A stretch of DNA of 37,252 nt, from positions 1 to 37,252 of the forward strand of contig JAGBKC010000011.1 of assembly GCA_017934115.1 (NCBI GenBank), in the 5' to 3' direction. Shown here piece by piece: positions 25,961-34,595 of this stretch. The DNA is from Actinomycetaceae bacterium. GTDB lineage: Bacteria > Actinomycetota > Actinomycetes > Actinomycetales > Actinomycetaceae. How positions within the stretch are numbered: the stretch's first letter is position 1; each line of letters starts with the position of its first letter. The notes beneath the pieces are model-generated. The model did no database searches and had not been told where the DNA came from. It was given only the letters and a program-made list of their open reading frames with translations. A program made the translations under genes and the position numbers.

Positions 25961-26954
25961 ATTCCCACTTCCTCACCACACGGAACACACCAACAACATC
26001 AACGACAAAGAACAGCAAAAAAGAAATAAAAAATGATGCACACCACCCCCATACGAACACATCCCACCACGAAATAACAGGGGTCGAAAGTGAAACTACG
26101 AAAGGAAGGGACGCAACAACAATCGCAGCAAGAAGAGAAGACACAAACAAGAAAATAAAAATATCTTTCACATCATTTATTATTAGTTTCGTTTTTGATG
26201 AACCTGATACCCATGCAAGATAAAGAGAATGACTTGTGCGCAAAAAATTTACTGTAAAAAAAACTATTGACATCACAACGCTAGCAAGAAGAAAAAAAGT
26301 TCCTATGGAAAAAATTGGTTCTTTTTTTAAAAAAGAAATGAAGGAATCGTGTATTTGAGATGAAACACGCACAGCAAAATAATCTTCAAAAGCATGCACC
26401 ACCTCTTTCACAACTGATACATCTGATGTAGTTATAACATAACTCCCATATACAAGTGGCAAATTTTCATCCCATAGGCGTGCATATTGAATTCTTTTGT
26501 CTTCAACACTTGCTTCTTTTACCAAAGATTCACCACACACATAGCCCGGGGGGAAAAACCTATTTTCTATTTTATCGCATATTTTATCTTCAGCATACAT
26601 TCCACGAAAAGGATAAACAATGTTCTTCTGTGGATTTTTTGGCATCCAGGAAAGAACATGCTCAGGATCCATCACAACGCTTTCGGGGCGTCCTGTATCA
26701 ACATAACTTACATATACAGCGACGTTATGTTGTTTTGTAATTTGTTCTAGCTTATTCGCAAAATCGCCTCGCGTATTTTCATCTGCTGTTCCCAGATAAA
26801 AAGCAGGTTCAACAGTAATTTTGGTAAAATCCGCACGACTACCTGGCTGCATAGACAGAAATACATATTTTTCCCACGGCAAAGCCCATGCCATATACGA
26901 GATTGATAATGATAGGAAAAAAACAACAATGGCATACGTAAAACGGTTTTTCAT
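25953..26954 (-). CDS. FtsX/MacB-like membrane protein, bacteriocin locus 1 (first subunit)
   Basis: A 333-residue protein: N-terminal membrane segment (YAIVVFFLSLSISYMAWAL), external domain of about 190 residues, then three segments (IGTFFLLASVVMSIVFFTV, IFIFLFVSSLLAAIVVASL, WGWCASFFISFLLFFVVDVV). It starts 48 bp after the peptide gene and overlaps the next permease gene. The ATG at 26954 (MKNRF) has GGAAAGAG at suitable spacing; the upstream frame to 26996 is unsupported. With the following protein it probably forms a heterodimeric permease for the adjacent ATPase. Compare the second locus, where one partner is much shorter. Confidence 0.75.
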   Translation of the reverse strand: MKNRFTYAIVVFFLSLSISYMAWALPWEKYVFLSMQPGSRADFTKITVEPAFYLGTADENTRGDFANKLEQITKQHNVAVYVSYVDTGRPESVVMDPEHVLSWMPKNPQKNIVYPFRGMYAEDKICDKIENRFFPPGYVCGESLVKEASVEDKRIQYARLWDENLPLVYGSYVITTSDVSVVKEVVHAFEDYFAVRVSSQIHDSFISFLKKEPIFSIGTFFLLASVVMSIVFFTVNFLRTSHSLYLAWVSGSSKTKLIINDVKDIFIFLFVSSLLAAIVVASLPFVVSLSTPVISWWDVFVWGWCASFFISFLLFFVVDVVGVFRVVRKWEYA

Positions 26955-27002
26955 TATCATCTCTTTCCTATCAACAATAAAATGCTTATATAACACTTAA
27001 CG

Positions 27003-27404
27003 TTAGTTCACCCAGTACAAATTATAATTTCCTCTTGTAATATACTTTTTACCCCACAAAATAGAATCAAATGCCCATATTTCTTTTTTCACAACACCCT
27101 TGTAATTACGAGAATAACGAGCAGTATACGCTTTCTTATATAAACTTGGACCTGCCTGACGACTTAACGTAACAGAACCCTGCACAGCATGTTTTGCTTG
27201 TTTTGTATACTTACCACTCCAGTAGTGGTCAGCATAACTGGGTTGAAATTGAATAGATGCATGCACACGTGCACCACCAATCCAATCTTCCCAAACTCTT
27301 CCCTTATTTGGCCCAGACCATGCAAAAGCAAAACCAGCACTAGAGGCAAATAAAAGCGCACAACTAGCAAAAATAACAAATGTTTTTTTCAAAGAAAATT
27401 TCAT
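27003..27404 (-). CDS. Lactococcin 972-like secreted bacteriocin precursor 1
   Basis: A 133-residue precursor with a clear signal peptide (KKTFVIFASCALLFASSAGF, cleavage after AFA near residue 28). The mature part of about 105 residues is basic, rich in Trp, Tyr, Lys and Ser, and has no Cys. Its C-terminal part, IWAFDSILWGKKYITRGNYN, resembles that of the second peptide (32517-32843). Lactococcin 972 is a Cys-free, Sec-secreted peptide that blocks septum formation by binding lipid II. Assignment rests on size, composition and the downstream membrane proteins plus ATPase, so activity is inferred. AAGGA lies 7 nt before the ATG at 27404. A 14-A tract in its upstream region may vary in length. 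Confidence 0.72.
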   Translation of the reverse strand: MKFSLKKTFVIFASCALLFASSAGFAFAWSGPNKGRVWEDWIGGARVHASIQFQPSYADHYWSGKYTKQAKHAVQGSVTLSRQAGPSLYKKAYTARYSRNYKGVVKKEIWAFDSILWGKKYITRGNYNLYWVN

Positions 27405-27467
27405 TTCTTTTCCTTCCACTCATCAAAATAAGCAGTTGCGCAATCTGCATGACCATACTAACAAGAT

Positions 27468-27481
27468 AAAAAAAAAAAAAA
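27468..27481 (-). promoter_or_regulatory. Homopolymer tract in the promoter region of bacteriocin gene 1
   Basis: Fourteen A on the plus strand (T on the gene's strand), 64 bp before the start codon. It lies between a TTGCTT (27485-27480) and a TAGTAT (27460-27455); if these are -35 and -10 boxes the 19-bp spacer is mostly T, and slippage would change its length. Confidence 0.5.
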
Positions 27482-27507
27482 GCAAGCAAACATTACTCAT
27501 ATCACAT

Positions 27508-28338
27508 TCATTGAGAACACATATAGTCGTAAAGCTCTTTCTTTTTTACGTTATGTCGAACAGCAACATAACCACATGCATCTTTTAAGCGGACCCCTAA
27601 GGCACGTAAATCCTCTACATCTTTGATGACATCAGCAGATATATCACATGCATTATACGAGCGAATTTCATGAGCTCCTGCGATGACCACTACAATCTCA
27701 CCTAATGCACCGTCACAAAAGCGCTCAGCCAACTCACCAAGCGGAGCACGCACGACTTCTTCATGTATTTTCGTTAGCTCTCGACACACTGCCCCCTGAC
27801 GTTCTTTTCCAAACACATCAGCACAAACACGTGATGTTTTTCCTAAACGCCTGGGAGACTCAAAAAATATCATCGTACGTTTTTCATCGAGAACATCTTC
27901 ACACACACTGCGTACATCTTTTTCTTTTCTCGGAAAAAACCCTTCAAATGTAAAACGATCACTTGGCAGGCCACTAGCAACAAGAGCAGTCAATACAGCC
28001 GAAGGCCCCGGCACAACAGTCACATCCACATCACGCGAAACACATTCATTCACCAAAGAAAAACCGGGGTCGCTAATAGAAGGCATACCAGCATCAGAAA
28101 CGACAAGAACCGTTTTATCTTCTGATACCGATATAAGTTGCTCAATACGCCCCTTTTCATTATGCTCATAAAAAGAAAGAACCTTCGCATCAACATCTAC
28201 ACCCAAGCGAGATGCAAGAGCAAAAAAACGACGCGTATCCTCGGCAGCAATAACATCTGCATTTTCGATATATTCTTTTAATCGCGGTGTTGCATCCTTA
28301 TCATTTCCAATAGGCGTTGCTGCAATAACTATAGGCAT
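27508..28338 (-). CDS. rsmI: 16S rRNA (cytidine1402-2'-O)-methyltransferase
   Basis: Methylates the ribose of C1402 in 16S rRNA. The 276-residue protein begins MPIVIAATPIGNDKDATPRL and has the family motifs VIAAEDTRRF, LVVSDAGMPSISDPGFSLV, VTVVPGPSAVLTALVASGLPS and RTMIFFESPRRLGKT. The ATG at 28338 gives the family N-terminus. No ribosome-binding site is visible, and TACACT ends 7 nt before the ATG, so the mRNA could be leaderless. It is divergent from the mannosyltransferase gene, as in other actinobacteria (M. tuberculosis Rv1002c/Rv1003). Confidence 0.95.
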   Translation of the reverse strand: MPIVIAATPIGNDKDATPRLKEYIENADVIAAEDTRRFFALASRLGVDVDAKVLSFYEHNEKGRIEQLISVSEDKTVLVVSDAGMPSISDPGFSLVNECVSRDVDVTVVPGPSAVLTALVASGLPSDRFTFEGFFPRKEKDVRSVCEDVLDEKRTMIFFESPRRLGKTSRVCADVFGKERQGAVCRELTKIHEEVVRAPLGELAERFCDGALGEIVVVIAGAHEIRSYNACDISADVIKDVEDLRALGVRLKDACGYVAVRHNVKKKELYDYMCSQ

Positions 28339-28363
28339 GATACTAAGTGTAGACTTATAAAAC

Positions 28364-30535
28364 GTGAGTGAAGTAAAAGTGAAGAAAACATCTCTCGAAG
28401 AAAACACAAAAGAAATGAATACCTACACTAAATCAACAGTAAAGATACGTTCGGGTATGAACTTCCGTAAACTTTCTCCTTCTGCCGCAGCGCTTTGGGA
28501 AGATGAATTACGCGGGCGCCTAGGCCTTCTCCCTCTTGCCACCACATTCAGCACACACTATAAGCGTATTGGCTGGGCACTTACACTGACACTTGGGCTT
28601 GTTGCTGCGCTCACACGTTTTTTTCACATTTCTCATCCTCATAAAATTGTTTTTGACGAAACATATTACGTTAAAGACGCTTATTCACTCCTTCATCACG
28701 GTTTCGAAGCTCGCTGGGATGACGACATCAACGAACAGTTTGCCAATGGAGATTACAGTGCACTTCACCCAGATAGCGCAGAACGCGTTGTTCACCCACC
28801 ACTAGGAAAATGGCTCATGGCAATAGGGCAGGCGCTTTTTGGTTCCGATAATGGCTTGGGATGGCGCTTCACTACAGCTATCGCTGGCGTTATTGCCGTA
28901 ATGTTCATTGTGCGCATCGCATTGAAACTGTTTCATTCTCCCCTTATGGCAGGAATTGCTGGGCTAGCTGTCGCTTTAGATGGCATGGGTATCGTCATGA
29001 GCCGCACAGGCATTCTCGATAATCTTCTCGCGCTCTTTTTTGTTATTGCATTGTGGGGCATCATCAAAGACCGAGAATATATACGCTCACGCCTCGCCCA
29101 TCAGGTAGCTCATGGCCACCTTAACGATAAAGGCCAGCCATATGATGTGTGGGGCCCGAAAACTCTCTGGCGCCCATGGCTTCTCTTTTCAGGCGCTATT
29201 CTTGGGCTATCCTGTGGAATTAAATGGTCTGGCATTTATCCACTTGCCGTTTTTGGCATTCTTGTCTTTTTATGGGGCATCTCGGCACGCAAAGCAATTG
29301 GCACTCAGCTTTTCTTTGGCAGCAGTTTTTTCCGCGAAGGCTTGCCGGCTTTTATACAACTTGTCCCCATTGCTATTGTTGGATATCTTGCTAGCTGGAC
29401 AAGTTGGTTCATCAGCGATAATGCCTGGGATCGACAATGGGCCCATGATGCTCTTGAGCGAGGTGAAGAGATTCCCGTTCCATGGGCAGGTGAAACAATC
29501 AGTTCATTTGTGCACTACCACATAGAAACATGGAATTTCCATCACGAACTTTCCACACCCCACACATACCAGTCTCAAGCATGGGATTGGCTTACACAAA
29601 GTCGCCCCGTTTCTTTCTACTGGGTAGATAACGCCACAAAAACCGTAGGAGACACTGATGTTGAAGCCATTACATCCATTGGCAATATTGCCGTGTGGTG
29701 GATCGGACTTATCGCATTTGTAGCAACGATTTTGATTGGCGCTTTTAAGAAAGATTGGCGAGCAGGCCTTATTATTGCAGGCTATCTTGGCACATGGGCA
29801 CCATGGCTTTTATATAGCAATCGTACTATTTTTCAGTTTTATGCCATCGTTGTATTACCCTTTGTTGCGCTTAGCATTGCTTATACTATCGGAACTATCA
29901 GCAAAACAATCAACATTCCTTATATTGAACATACGTCATTTGAAGATTTCACTCTAAAGTATTCCATGAATGACAAACACTCATATCCTATTACCGCACA
30001 GCCTCACGACTGTAATCACCTTGGCTTTGACCCACAATCTCTTTCTACCGATAATAACGATTTACAAACATCATGCGACTTAAAGTATGTAAACTTCTGG
30101 AATGATTTTCCACAATTTTATATGCCACCACAGGTCAATGATGACACAGATAATACCGAAAATGAACATGAACAAGAAGAACAGGCAAACGAAACACACA
30201 GCATCGATACACCTGCACTTTCAGAACAAGAAAATCGTCCTCTCACTTCCACATACCCCTGGATCCTGAAAATCGTCACTCACACTAAAAACACGTATAA
30301 AAAACTTACAACTGCACATAATTCATCTGATTCAAAAGACACAGAAAACGCAGAATACGAAAAACGCAACACAGCGATCCACATTCCACATATGACAGAT
30401 CTTGGCTTTATGCTCAGCATCATCTTTGCCATCCTTGTGCTTATTGTTGCCTTCTTCTGGTATCCCATCTGGATAGGCGCACCAGTTTCACGTGAATTCT
30501 GGGAGATGCACATGTGGTTTGATTCATGGATCTAG
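28364..30535 (+). CDS. pmt: Polyprenyl-phosphate-mannose--protein mannosyltransferase with an inserted loop
   Basis: Transfers mannose from polyprenyl phosphate mannose to Ser/Thr of exported proteins at the outer face of the membrane (GT39). The 723-residue reading has the catalytic FDETYYVKDAYSL (Asp98-Glu99), HPPLGKWLMA, RLSGI-like SRTGILDNLLALFF, GLSCGIKWSGIYPLA and the C-terminal block REFWEMHMWFDSWI. Related proteins are about 500-530 residues. The excess lies between about 512 and 671, a hydrophilic insert rich in Asp, Asn, Glu and Thr (DDTDNTENEHEQEE) placed before the last membrane segment. The start is uncertain: GTG at 28364 is the longest, while ATGs at 28415 and 28457 are alternatives, and none has a good ribosome-binding site. 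TTATAA at 28355-28360 may be the -10 box. Confidence 0.92.
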   Translation: MSEVKVKKTSLEENTKEMNTYTKSTVKIRSGMNFRKLSPSAAALWEDELRGRLGLLPLATTFSTHYKRIGWALTLTLGLVAALTRFFHISHPHKIVFDETYYVKDAYSLLHHGFEARWDDDINEQFANGDYSALHPDSAERVVHPPLGKWLMAIGQALFGSDNGLGWRFTTAIAGVIAVMFIVRIALKLFHSPLMAGIAGLAVALDGMGIVMSRTGILDNLLALFFVIALWGIIKDREYIRSRLAHQVAHGHLNDKGQPYDVWGPKTLWRPWLLFSGAILGLSCGIKWSGIYPLAVFGILVFLWGISARKAIGTQLFFGSSFFREGLPAFIQLVPIAIVGYLASWTSWFISDNAWDRQWAHDALERGEEIPVPWAGETISSFVHYHIETWNFHHELSTPHTYQSQAWDWLTQSRPVSFYWVDNATKTVGDTDVEAITSIGNIAVWWIGLIAFVATILIGAFKKDWRAGLIIAGYLGTWAPWLLYSNRTIFQFYAIVVLPFVALSIAYTIGTISKTINIPYIEHTSFEDFTLKYSMNDKHSYPITAQPHDCNHLGFDPQSLSTDNNDLQTSCDLKYVNFWNDFPQFYMPPQVNDDTDNTENEHEQEEQANETHSIDTPALSEQENRPLTSTYPWILKIVTHTKNTYKKLTTAHNSSDSKDTENAEYEKRNTAIHIPHMTDLGFMLSIIFAILVLIVAFFWYPIWIGAPVSREFWEMHMWFDSWI

Positions 30536-30658
30536 GATGAAATTGTTGATTTATCAGTAATTTTACATCTACAGACTATTTTCAGATTTCTCTAAGTAAA
30601 AATCATGATACACAGTGCATACTACGTATCAACACAATAATTATGTCAAGAGGTAACA

Positions 30659-32314
30659 ATGAACGAAACACATACACCATTCGACAATGATGAGAATGCA
30701 GAGAAAAATACTACTCATTTTCATACCTCACACGAAACATCACCATACAGGCACACTAATGAACCACCCATAATTGAAGGCGAAATCATCAGCGAAACAA
30801 CCACCACCAACACGCACGATTCCACTGCATATCAAACTGAAACCATTTCCTCCATGCCACAGGGGTTTTATGGACCATATACCCCACAGACACAGCCTTC
30901 TATGCCTTATACATCCACTCACGAAACGACAGCACAAACACATACTCCCTACATACATACACACACTGATCATCCGTATACACCACAAACTCATTATCAA
31001 GAACAACAGGCACACTATACCTACTCACAAAGCCCATATACCGCCTCATACGCCCCTTCTCACGGCACACCGTATCAACACTCTCCATATTCAGGAGGCT
31101 ACCCTCAAGGAACCTACCAGCAAGGCAGATACCCCCACTACAGTTATGCACCTTACGGAACGAACACGACCACAATGCCACCTTATTGGCACCAAACATA
31201 TGGGGCACCACAAAAAAAGAACAACAAATCACTTTTTGTAGCTCTTGGCATTTTTCTTCTTGTCGCTTTTCTTGCTGCAGGAGGAAGTATCTTTTACAGT
31301 ATGAAAGCCAATACCGCTAGCAGCATCGACATATGCGATAACGGAAGTTTATGGTGCCCAGAGCAAAGTAATGGTGATTCTCATACTGACAAAAACAATT
31401 CAACAGATGAAAATGATCTAAAAACAAAAGCCAACCAGCAAACAAAGGCCATCCTCATTATCACCACAGAAGTGCAAGGCGGCATTGGAGCTGGCACTGG
31501 CATGATCATCTCAGAAGACGGATATGCCATCACAAATTATCATGTCGTTGAAGGCTCTACGCAAATCCAAGTAACCACAGGAGAAGAAAAACAGTACACC
31601 GCTAAAGTCGTGGGGCGCAATGCCGATGTCGATATCGCTGTTTTGAAAATCGATTCAGATGAAACGCTCCCTGCTATCCAATTTGACAACAATGAGCCAT
31701 CTGTAGGTGACAAAGTTTTTGCGCTCGGTAATGCTAATGGCCAAGGTTATTTAAGCGAACTTCAAGGACGCGTCACCGCCGTTAACCAAACCATTACTGT
31801 TACCGATGAAGATGGCAGTACTCACGAACTTCAAAATCTCATTGAAACCAACACAGCCATCGTTCCTGGATATTCGGGAGGGCCGTTATTTAACTCCCAA
31901 GGAAATGTTATTGGTGTTGATGTAGCAGGATCATCTCGTAATCAAGGACGTATGAATGGCCAAGGGTATTCGATTCCAGCTAAAGATGCTCTCGCTATCG
32001 TTGAACAAATTAAAAGCGGCTCCACAGAAGGCAATACAAAAACTGGCCCTAACGGTGCGCTTGGAATTCAGGTTCAAGATTCAACTGCCGGTGTTCAAAT
32101 CGTTCAAGTCCTTGAAGGCTCTGCAGCCGAAAAGGCAGGCTTGCAAGCAAAAGACATCATTACCGCTGTTGATGACACACAGGTAACAACTGCTTCCGCC
32201 CTTGCTCAAGAGATACGTGATAAAGGTAAGGGAACGAAAGTGAGCGTCACCTTCTTGCGCGGCCACAAAGAACAAACTCTTGATGTTGTTCTAGGGGAAT
32301 CCGACCGCAACTAA
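30659..32314 (+). CDS. HtrA/DegP-like membrane-anchored serine protease with PDZ domain
   Basis: An envelope quality-control protease of 551 residues. A cytoplasmic N-terminal region of about 190 residues is low-complexity, rich in Tyr, Pro, His, Thr, Gln and Ser. One membrane segment (about 192-213) follows, then an external S1C protease domain: His295 (ITNYHVV), Asp325 (ADVDIAVLK), Ser406 (IVPGYSGGPLF). The family usually reads GNSGGPL, so Tyr replaces Asn before the nucleophile. A PDZ domain (about 465-545) ends the protein: GALGIQVQD, GSAAEKAGLQAKDIITAVD. AGAGGTAAC precedes the ATG. It follows pmt on the same strand after 123 bp and ends at a long terminator. Confidence 0.94.
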   Translation: MNETHTPFDNDENAEKNTTHFHTSHETSPYRHTNEPPIIEGEIISETTTTNTHDSTAYQTETISSMPQGFYGPYTPQTQPSMPYTSTHETTAQTHTPYIHTHTDHPYTPQTHYQEQQAHYTYSQSPYTASYAPSHGTPYQHSPYSGGYPQGTYQQGRYPHYSYAPYGTNTTTMPPYWHQTYGAPQKKNNKSLFVALGIFLLVAFLAAGGSIFYSMKANTASSIDICDNGSLWCPEQSNGDSHTDKNNSTDENDLKTKANQQTKAILIITTEVQGGIGAGTGMIISEDGYAITNYHVVEGSTQIQVTTGEEKQYTAKVVGRNADVDIAVLKIDSDETLPAIQFDNNEPSVGDKVFALGNANGQGYLSELQGRVTAVNQTITVTDEDGSTHELQNLIETNTAIVPGYSGGPLFNSQGNVIGVDVAGSSRNQGRMNGQGYSIPAKDALAIVEQIKSGSTEGNTKTGPNGALGIQVQDSTAGVQIVQVLEGSAAEKAGLQAKDIITAVDDTQVTTASALAQEIRDKGKGTKVSVTFLRGHKEQTLDVVLGESDRN

Positions 32315-32343
32315 AATTTCTTTTTCCTTTTCCCTCCATAACA

Positions 32344-32391
32344 ATAAAAGGGGTGTGAACACCAAAAACGTTCGCACTCCTTTTATATTTT
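32344..32391 (+). terminator. Terminator of the htrA-like gene
   Basis: ATAAAAGGGGTGTGAAC (32344-32360), 9-nt loop, GTTCGCACTCCTTTTAT (32370-32386), then ATTTT. A 17-bp stem with two G-T pairs, 29 bp after the stop. Confidence 0.88.
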
Positions 32392-32439
32392 CTTTATCAA
32401 CAAATATCGATCTAGCGACATATATCTCATTTTTCAAAG

Positions 32440-32472
32440 TTGCACATGTGTATGTGTGTGTGTGTGTAATCT
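32440..32472 (+). promoter_or_regulatory. Putative promoter of bacteriocin gene 2 with a TG-repeat spacer
   Basis: TTGCAC (32440-32445) and TAATCT (32467-32472) fit -35 and -10 boxes, separated by 21 bp. That spacer ends in seven TG units (32453-32467, overlapping the -10 T). Loss of two units would give the optimal 17 bp, so slippage could switch the gene. The start codon is 45 bp downstream. Confidence 0.55.
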
Positions 32473-32516
32473 TAAGTGTACGAGAATTACCTCTCGCACA
32501 ACCACAGGAGATACAT

Positions 32517-32843
32517 ATGAAAAATACATTCAAAAAAATTTTTTCTACCACAATCCTGACTTTTACACTCATATTTGGCGGTACTCACATTGCTTACGGT
32601 ACTACTTTTGGAAACTCCCTCAATGGAGCATCTTCAGTTGAAGTATGGCAAATAAAATACAATGGCGCTGCATGGAATTACTCAGGTTCTGGGTATAAAA
32701 ACGCTTCATTCAAATACACAAGAAATGGAAAACTTTTACTGGCAAAGAAAGTTAACAGAGGTAAAGTAAAAGGTTCTGTGTGGGACGATTTGCGATGGGG
32801 AGAAAAGTACAAAACAAAATTCTCATGGAACCACGTAAAGTAA
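32517..32843 (+). CDS. Lactococcin 972-like secreted bacteriocin precursor 2
   Basis: A 108-residue precursor: signal peptide (KKIFSTTILTFTLIFGGTHI, cleavage after AYG near residue 28), then a basic mature part of about 80 residues, rich in Asn, Lys, Trp and Tyr, without Cys. The C-terminal region VWDDLRWGEKYKTKFSW aligns with the first peptide's AFDSILWGKKYITRG by Trp-Gly, Lys-Tyr and Thr. AGGAGATACAT precedes the ATG at 32517; the frame is open further upstream but without support. It is the first gene of a locus with two membrane proteins and an ATPase, mirroring locus 1. The peptides differ widely in sequence, so they probably have separate immunity. Confidence 0.72.
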   Translation: MKNTFKKIFSTTILTFTLIFGGTHIAYGTTFGNSLNGASSVEVWQIKYNGAAWNYSGSGYKNASFKYTRNGKLLLAKKVNRGKVKGSVWDDLRWGEKYKTKFSWNHVK

Positions 32844-32875
32844 ATAACTCACATACAAAAGATATAAAACAAGTC

Positions 32876-33394
32876 ATGTCTCAATCAAGAGAAAACAGCT
32901 ATAGAAAAAACAACTTTTCAGTAGAAAAAAAACCACTCATACTATTTTCACGGTCAATTTTGCACCCAAAAGATCGATTGGAATTTTTTCTGGCTTATTG
33001 TGTTGTTTTTTCTAGCTCTTTTCTTTTAGATTTTGCTAAAAATTACGACATTCATTCACATATGCTCCTTATATACGTACAAAATTTCATAAACCATAGT
33101 AAAAAAATTATTTTTATCATCAGTACCATTGCCATTATTGTTTACTATCAATTTCATACGCAATCAAAAAACAATATGTCTTGCCGCCTGCTTGTTGGCG
33201 ACACGAAACAAAAGATAAAAATCCGATATTTTATTGAACTTCTTTCACTCCTTCTTATTGCAAGCATACTTTTTACCAGTATTTATGCATACTTTCACAC
33301 CAACATAAACAGTATGCACATTAGTTTCGGTTTTCTTCTTCTTTACGCAAGCATCAGCACACTTCTTATAGGAAAGAATCATGAAAATCTTTAA
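32876..33394 (+). CDS. Small four-segment membrane protein of bacteriocin locus 2
   Basis: About 172 residues with four predicted membrane segments (FFLAYCVVFSSSFLLDF, KKIIFIISTIAIIVYYQF, FIELLSLLLIASILFTSIYA, ISFGFLLLYASISTLLIG) and almost no external domain. I do not recognise a family. Position suggests it replaces the first large permease of locus 1, either as a cut-down partner or as an immunity protein. The start is unsure: ATG at 32876 has a weak site, and the ATG at 32825 would overlap the peptide gene's end. Its 3' end overlaps the next permease gene by 14 bp. Very AT-rich. Confidence 0.6.
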   Translation: MSQSRENSYRKNNFSVEKKPLILFSRSILHPKDRLEFFLAYCVVFSSSFLLDFAKNYDIHSHMLLIYVQNFINHSKKIIFIISTIAIIVYYQFHTQSKNNMSCRLLVGDTKQKIKIRYFIELLSLLLIASILFTSIYAYFHTNINSMHISFGFLLLYASISTLLIGKNHENL

Positions 33395-34595
33395 ATATTT
33401 TCTTTTCACTATTTTCCTTCGAAAACTCCCCATTCTCATCAGCACTACTGTTCTTATTTTTCTCTCTCATTTTGCAACTTTTACAGCAGCTCGATCTATT
33501 TTTTCCACCATTGAAGGAAAACATCAACTTGCCTACCTCGATAAAAAAGGCACTTATATTGCCAATATGGACCCAAAAAGCTCATTTGATTCAGATTTTA
33601 TAACACTCGATAAACTTAACGCGGTTTATACTTTTCTCAATAATTACCATTACGCCTTCCATGTAGATGGTTTTGTTGCCGACATTCCCAATAATAACGG
33701 TATGGAAGTCACACTCACCTACTACAATAAAAACTATTCTAATATGGTTCATTTCCCCATTTCAGAAGGTAATTTACCGTCTTTTGACACTACCTTCAAT
33801 CAAGAAATTCCTGTAACGATCGGAAAAGGTCTAAGCGAAAATTACCCGCTTGGTTCCACACTTACCATCAACGACCCCAGCTTAGATACCTCATCAACAT
33901 TCAAAGTGAAAGGCATACTAGAAAAAGATGTTTCGCACCCAAATTTTTACGCCCCTCATTCACATGAATACTACAATTTTTCTCTCCTTGTGCCCATCAC
34001 CGATGAATATTTAACAAAAGCATCTGAAGATCTTAAACTCAACGGATTAATGGATCTTATTATTTACGATTGTGACACTCAAAAAATTAACGAGCTAGAA
34101 AACTTCCTTTATGAAGAACTCCATATTCATTTTCATTTTTACTCACATGAAGAAAATATCCACGATTTCAACGAGAACTATATATCGACTTTAAAAATCG
34201 TTGCCATAATTGCCGGAAGTTTAACTGTACTCATTCTCTTTTTAGGAGTATGGAACATTATCATGGAAGTAAGAACTGCCATCAAAGATATTACTATTAA
34301 CATGCTGATAGGCCTTAGCCCTTCACGTTTACGAACAATTTTTTATACATTTCATTTCCTTCTTTTCGGATGCATTCTTTTCATATTTTTCATTGCAACT
34401 GCTTATTCGCGTCATGAATTATGGACAGAAAAAAATGCAGCTTTTGCAACCTATGGAACGTTCGGTCTCATTAGTGCTGATTGGTTTTCTCTGCTCACAG
34501 TCGCCATTATTCACATACCTATCATCATTGCCATCGTAGAAACAGCCTTATGGCGCACGCGCAAAATGCCCATTTCTTTAGGAGTATTACAATGA
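33381..34595 (+). CDS. FtsX/MacB-like ABC permease, bacteriocin locus 2
   Basis: A 404-residue membrane protein: N-terminal segment (ILISTTVLIFLSHFATFTA), an external domain of about 240 residues (contains SEGNLPSFDTTFNQEIPVT and YPLGSTLTINDP, the MacB-periplasmic-like pattern), then three segments, the first KIVAIIAGSLTVLILFLGVW, with the coupling-type loop TINMLIGLSPSRLRTIFY. GGAAAG lies 6 nt before the ATG. It overlaps the upstream gene by 14 bp and the ATPase gene by 4 bp (ATGA), so all are translationally coupled. Transport or self-protection role is inferred from the locus. Confidence 0.82.
   Translation: MKIFKYFLFTIFLRKLPILISTTVLIFLSHFATFTAARSIFSTIEGKHQLAYLDKKGTYIANMDPKSSFDSDFITLDKLNAVYTFLNNYHYAFHVDGFVADIPNNNGMEVTLTYYNKNYSNMVHFPISEGNLPSFDTTFNQEIPVTIGKGLSENYPLGSTLTINDPSLDTSSTFKVKGILEKDVSHPNFYAPHSHEYYNFSLLVPITDEYLTKASEDLKLNGLMDLIIYDCDTQKINELENFLYEELHIHFHFYSHEENIHDFNENYISTLKIVAIIAGSLTVLILFLGVWNIIMEVRTAIKDITINMLIGLSPSRLRTIFYTFHFLLFGCILFIFFIATAYSRHELWTEKNAAFATYGTFGLISADWFSLLTVAIIHIPIIIAIVETALWRTRKMPISLGVLQ

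Noticed and set aside
30740-31241. Open frames on both strands overlapping the HtrA N-terminal region
   Set aside because: They result from the repetitive composition of the Tyr/Pro/His/Thr-rich coding region and have no own start signals.
32459-32500. TG repeat considered as a coding repeat in an upstream open frame
   Set aside because: The frame upstream of 32517 has no ribosome-binding site, and the signal peptide begins at 32517, so the repeat is non-coding.
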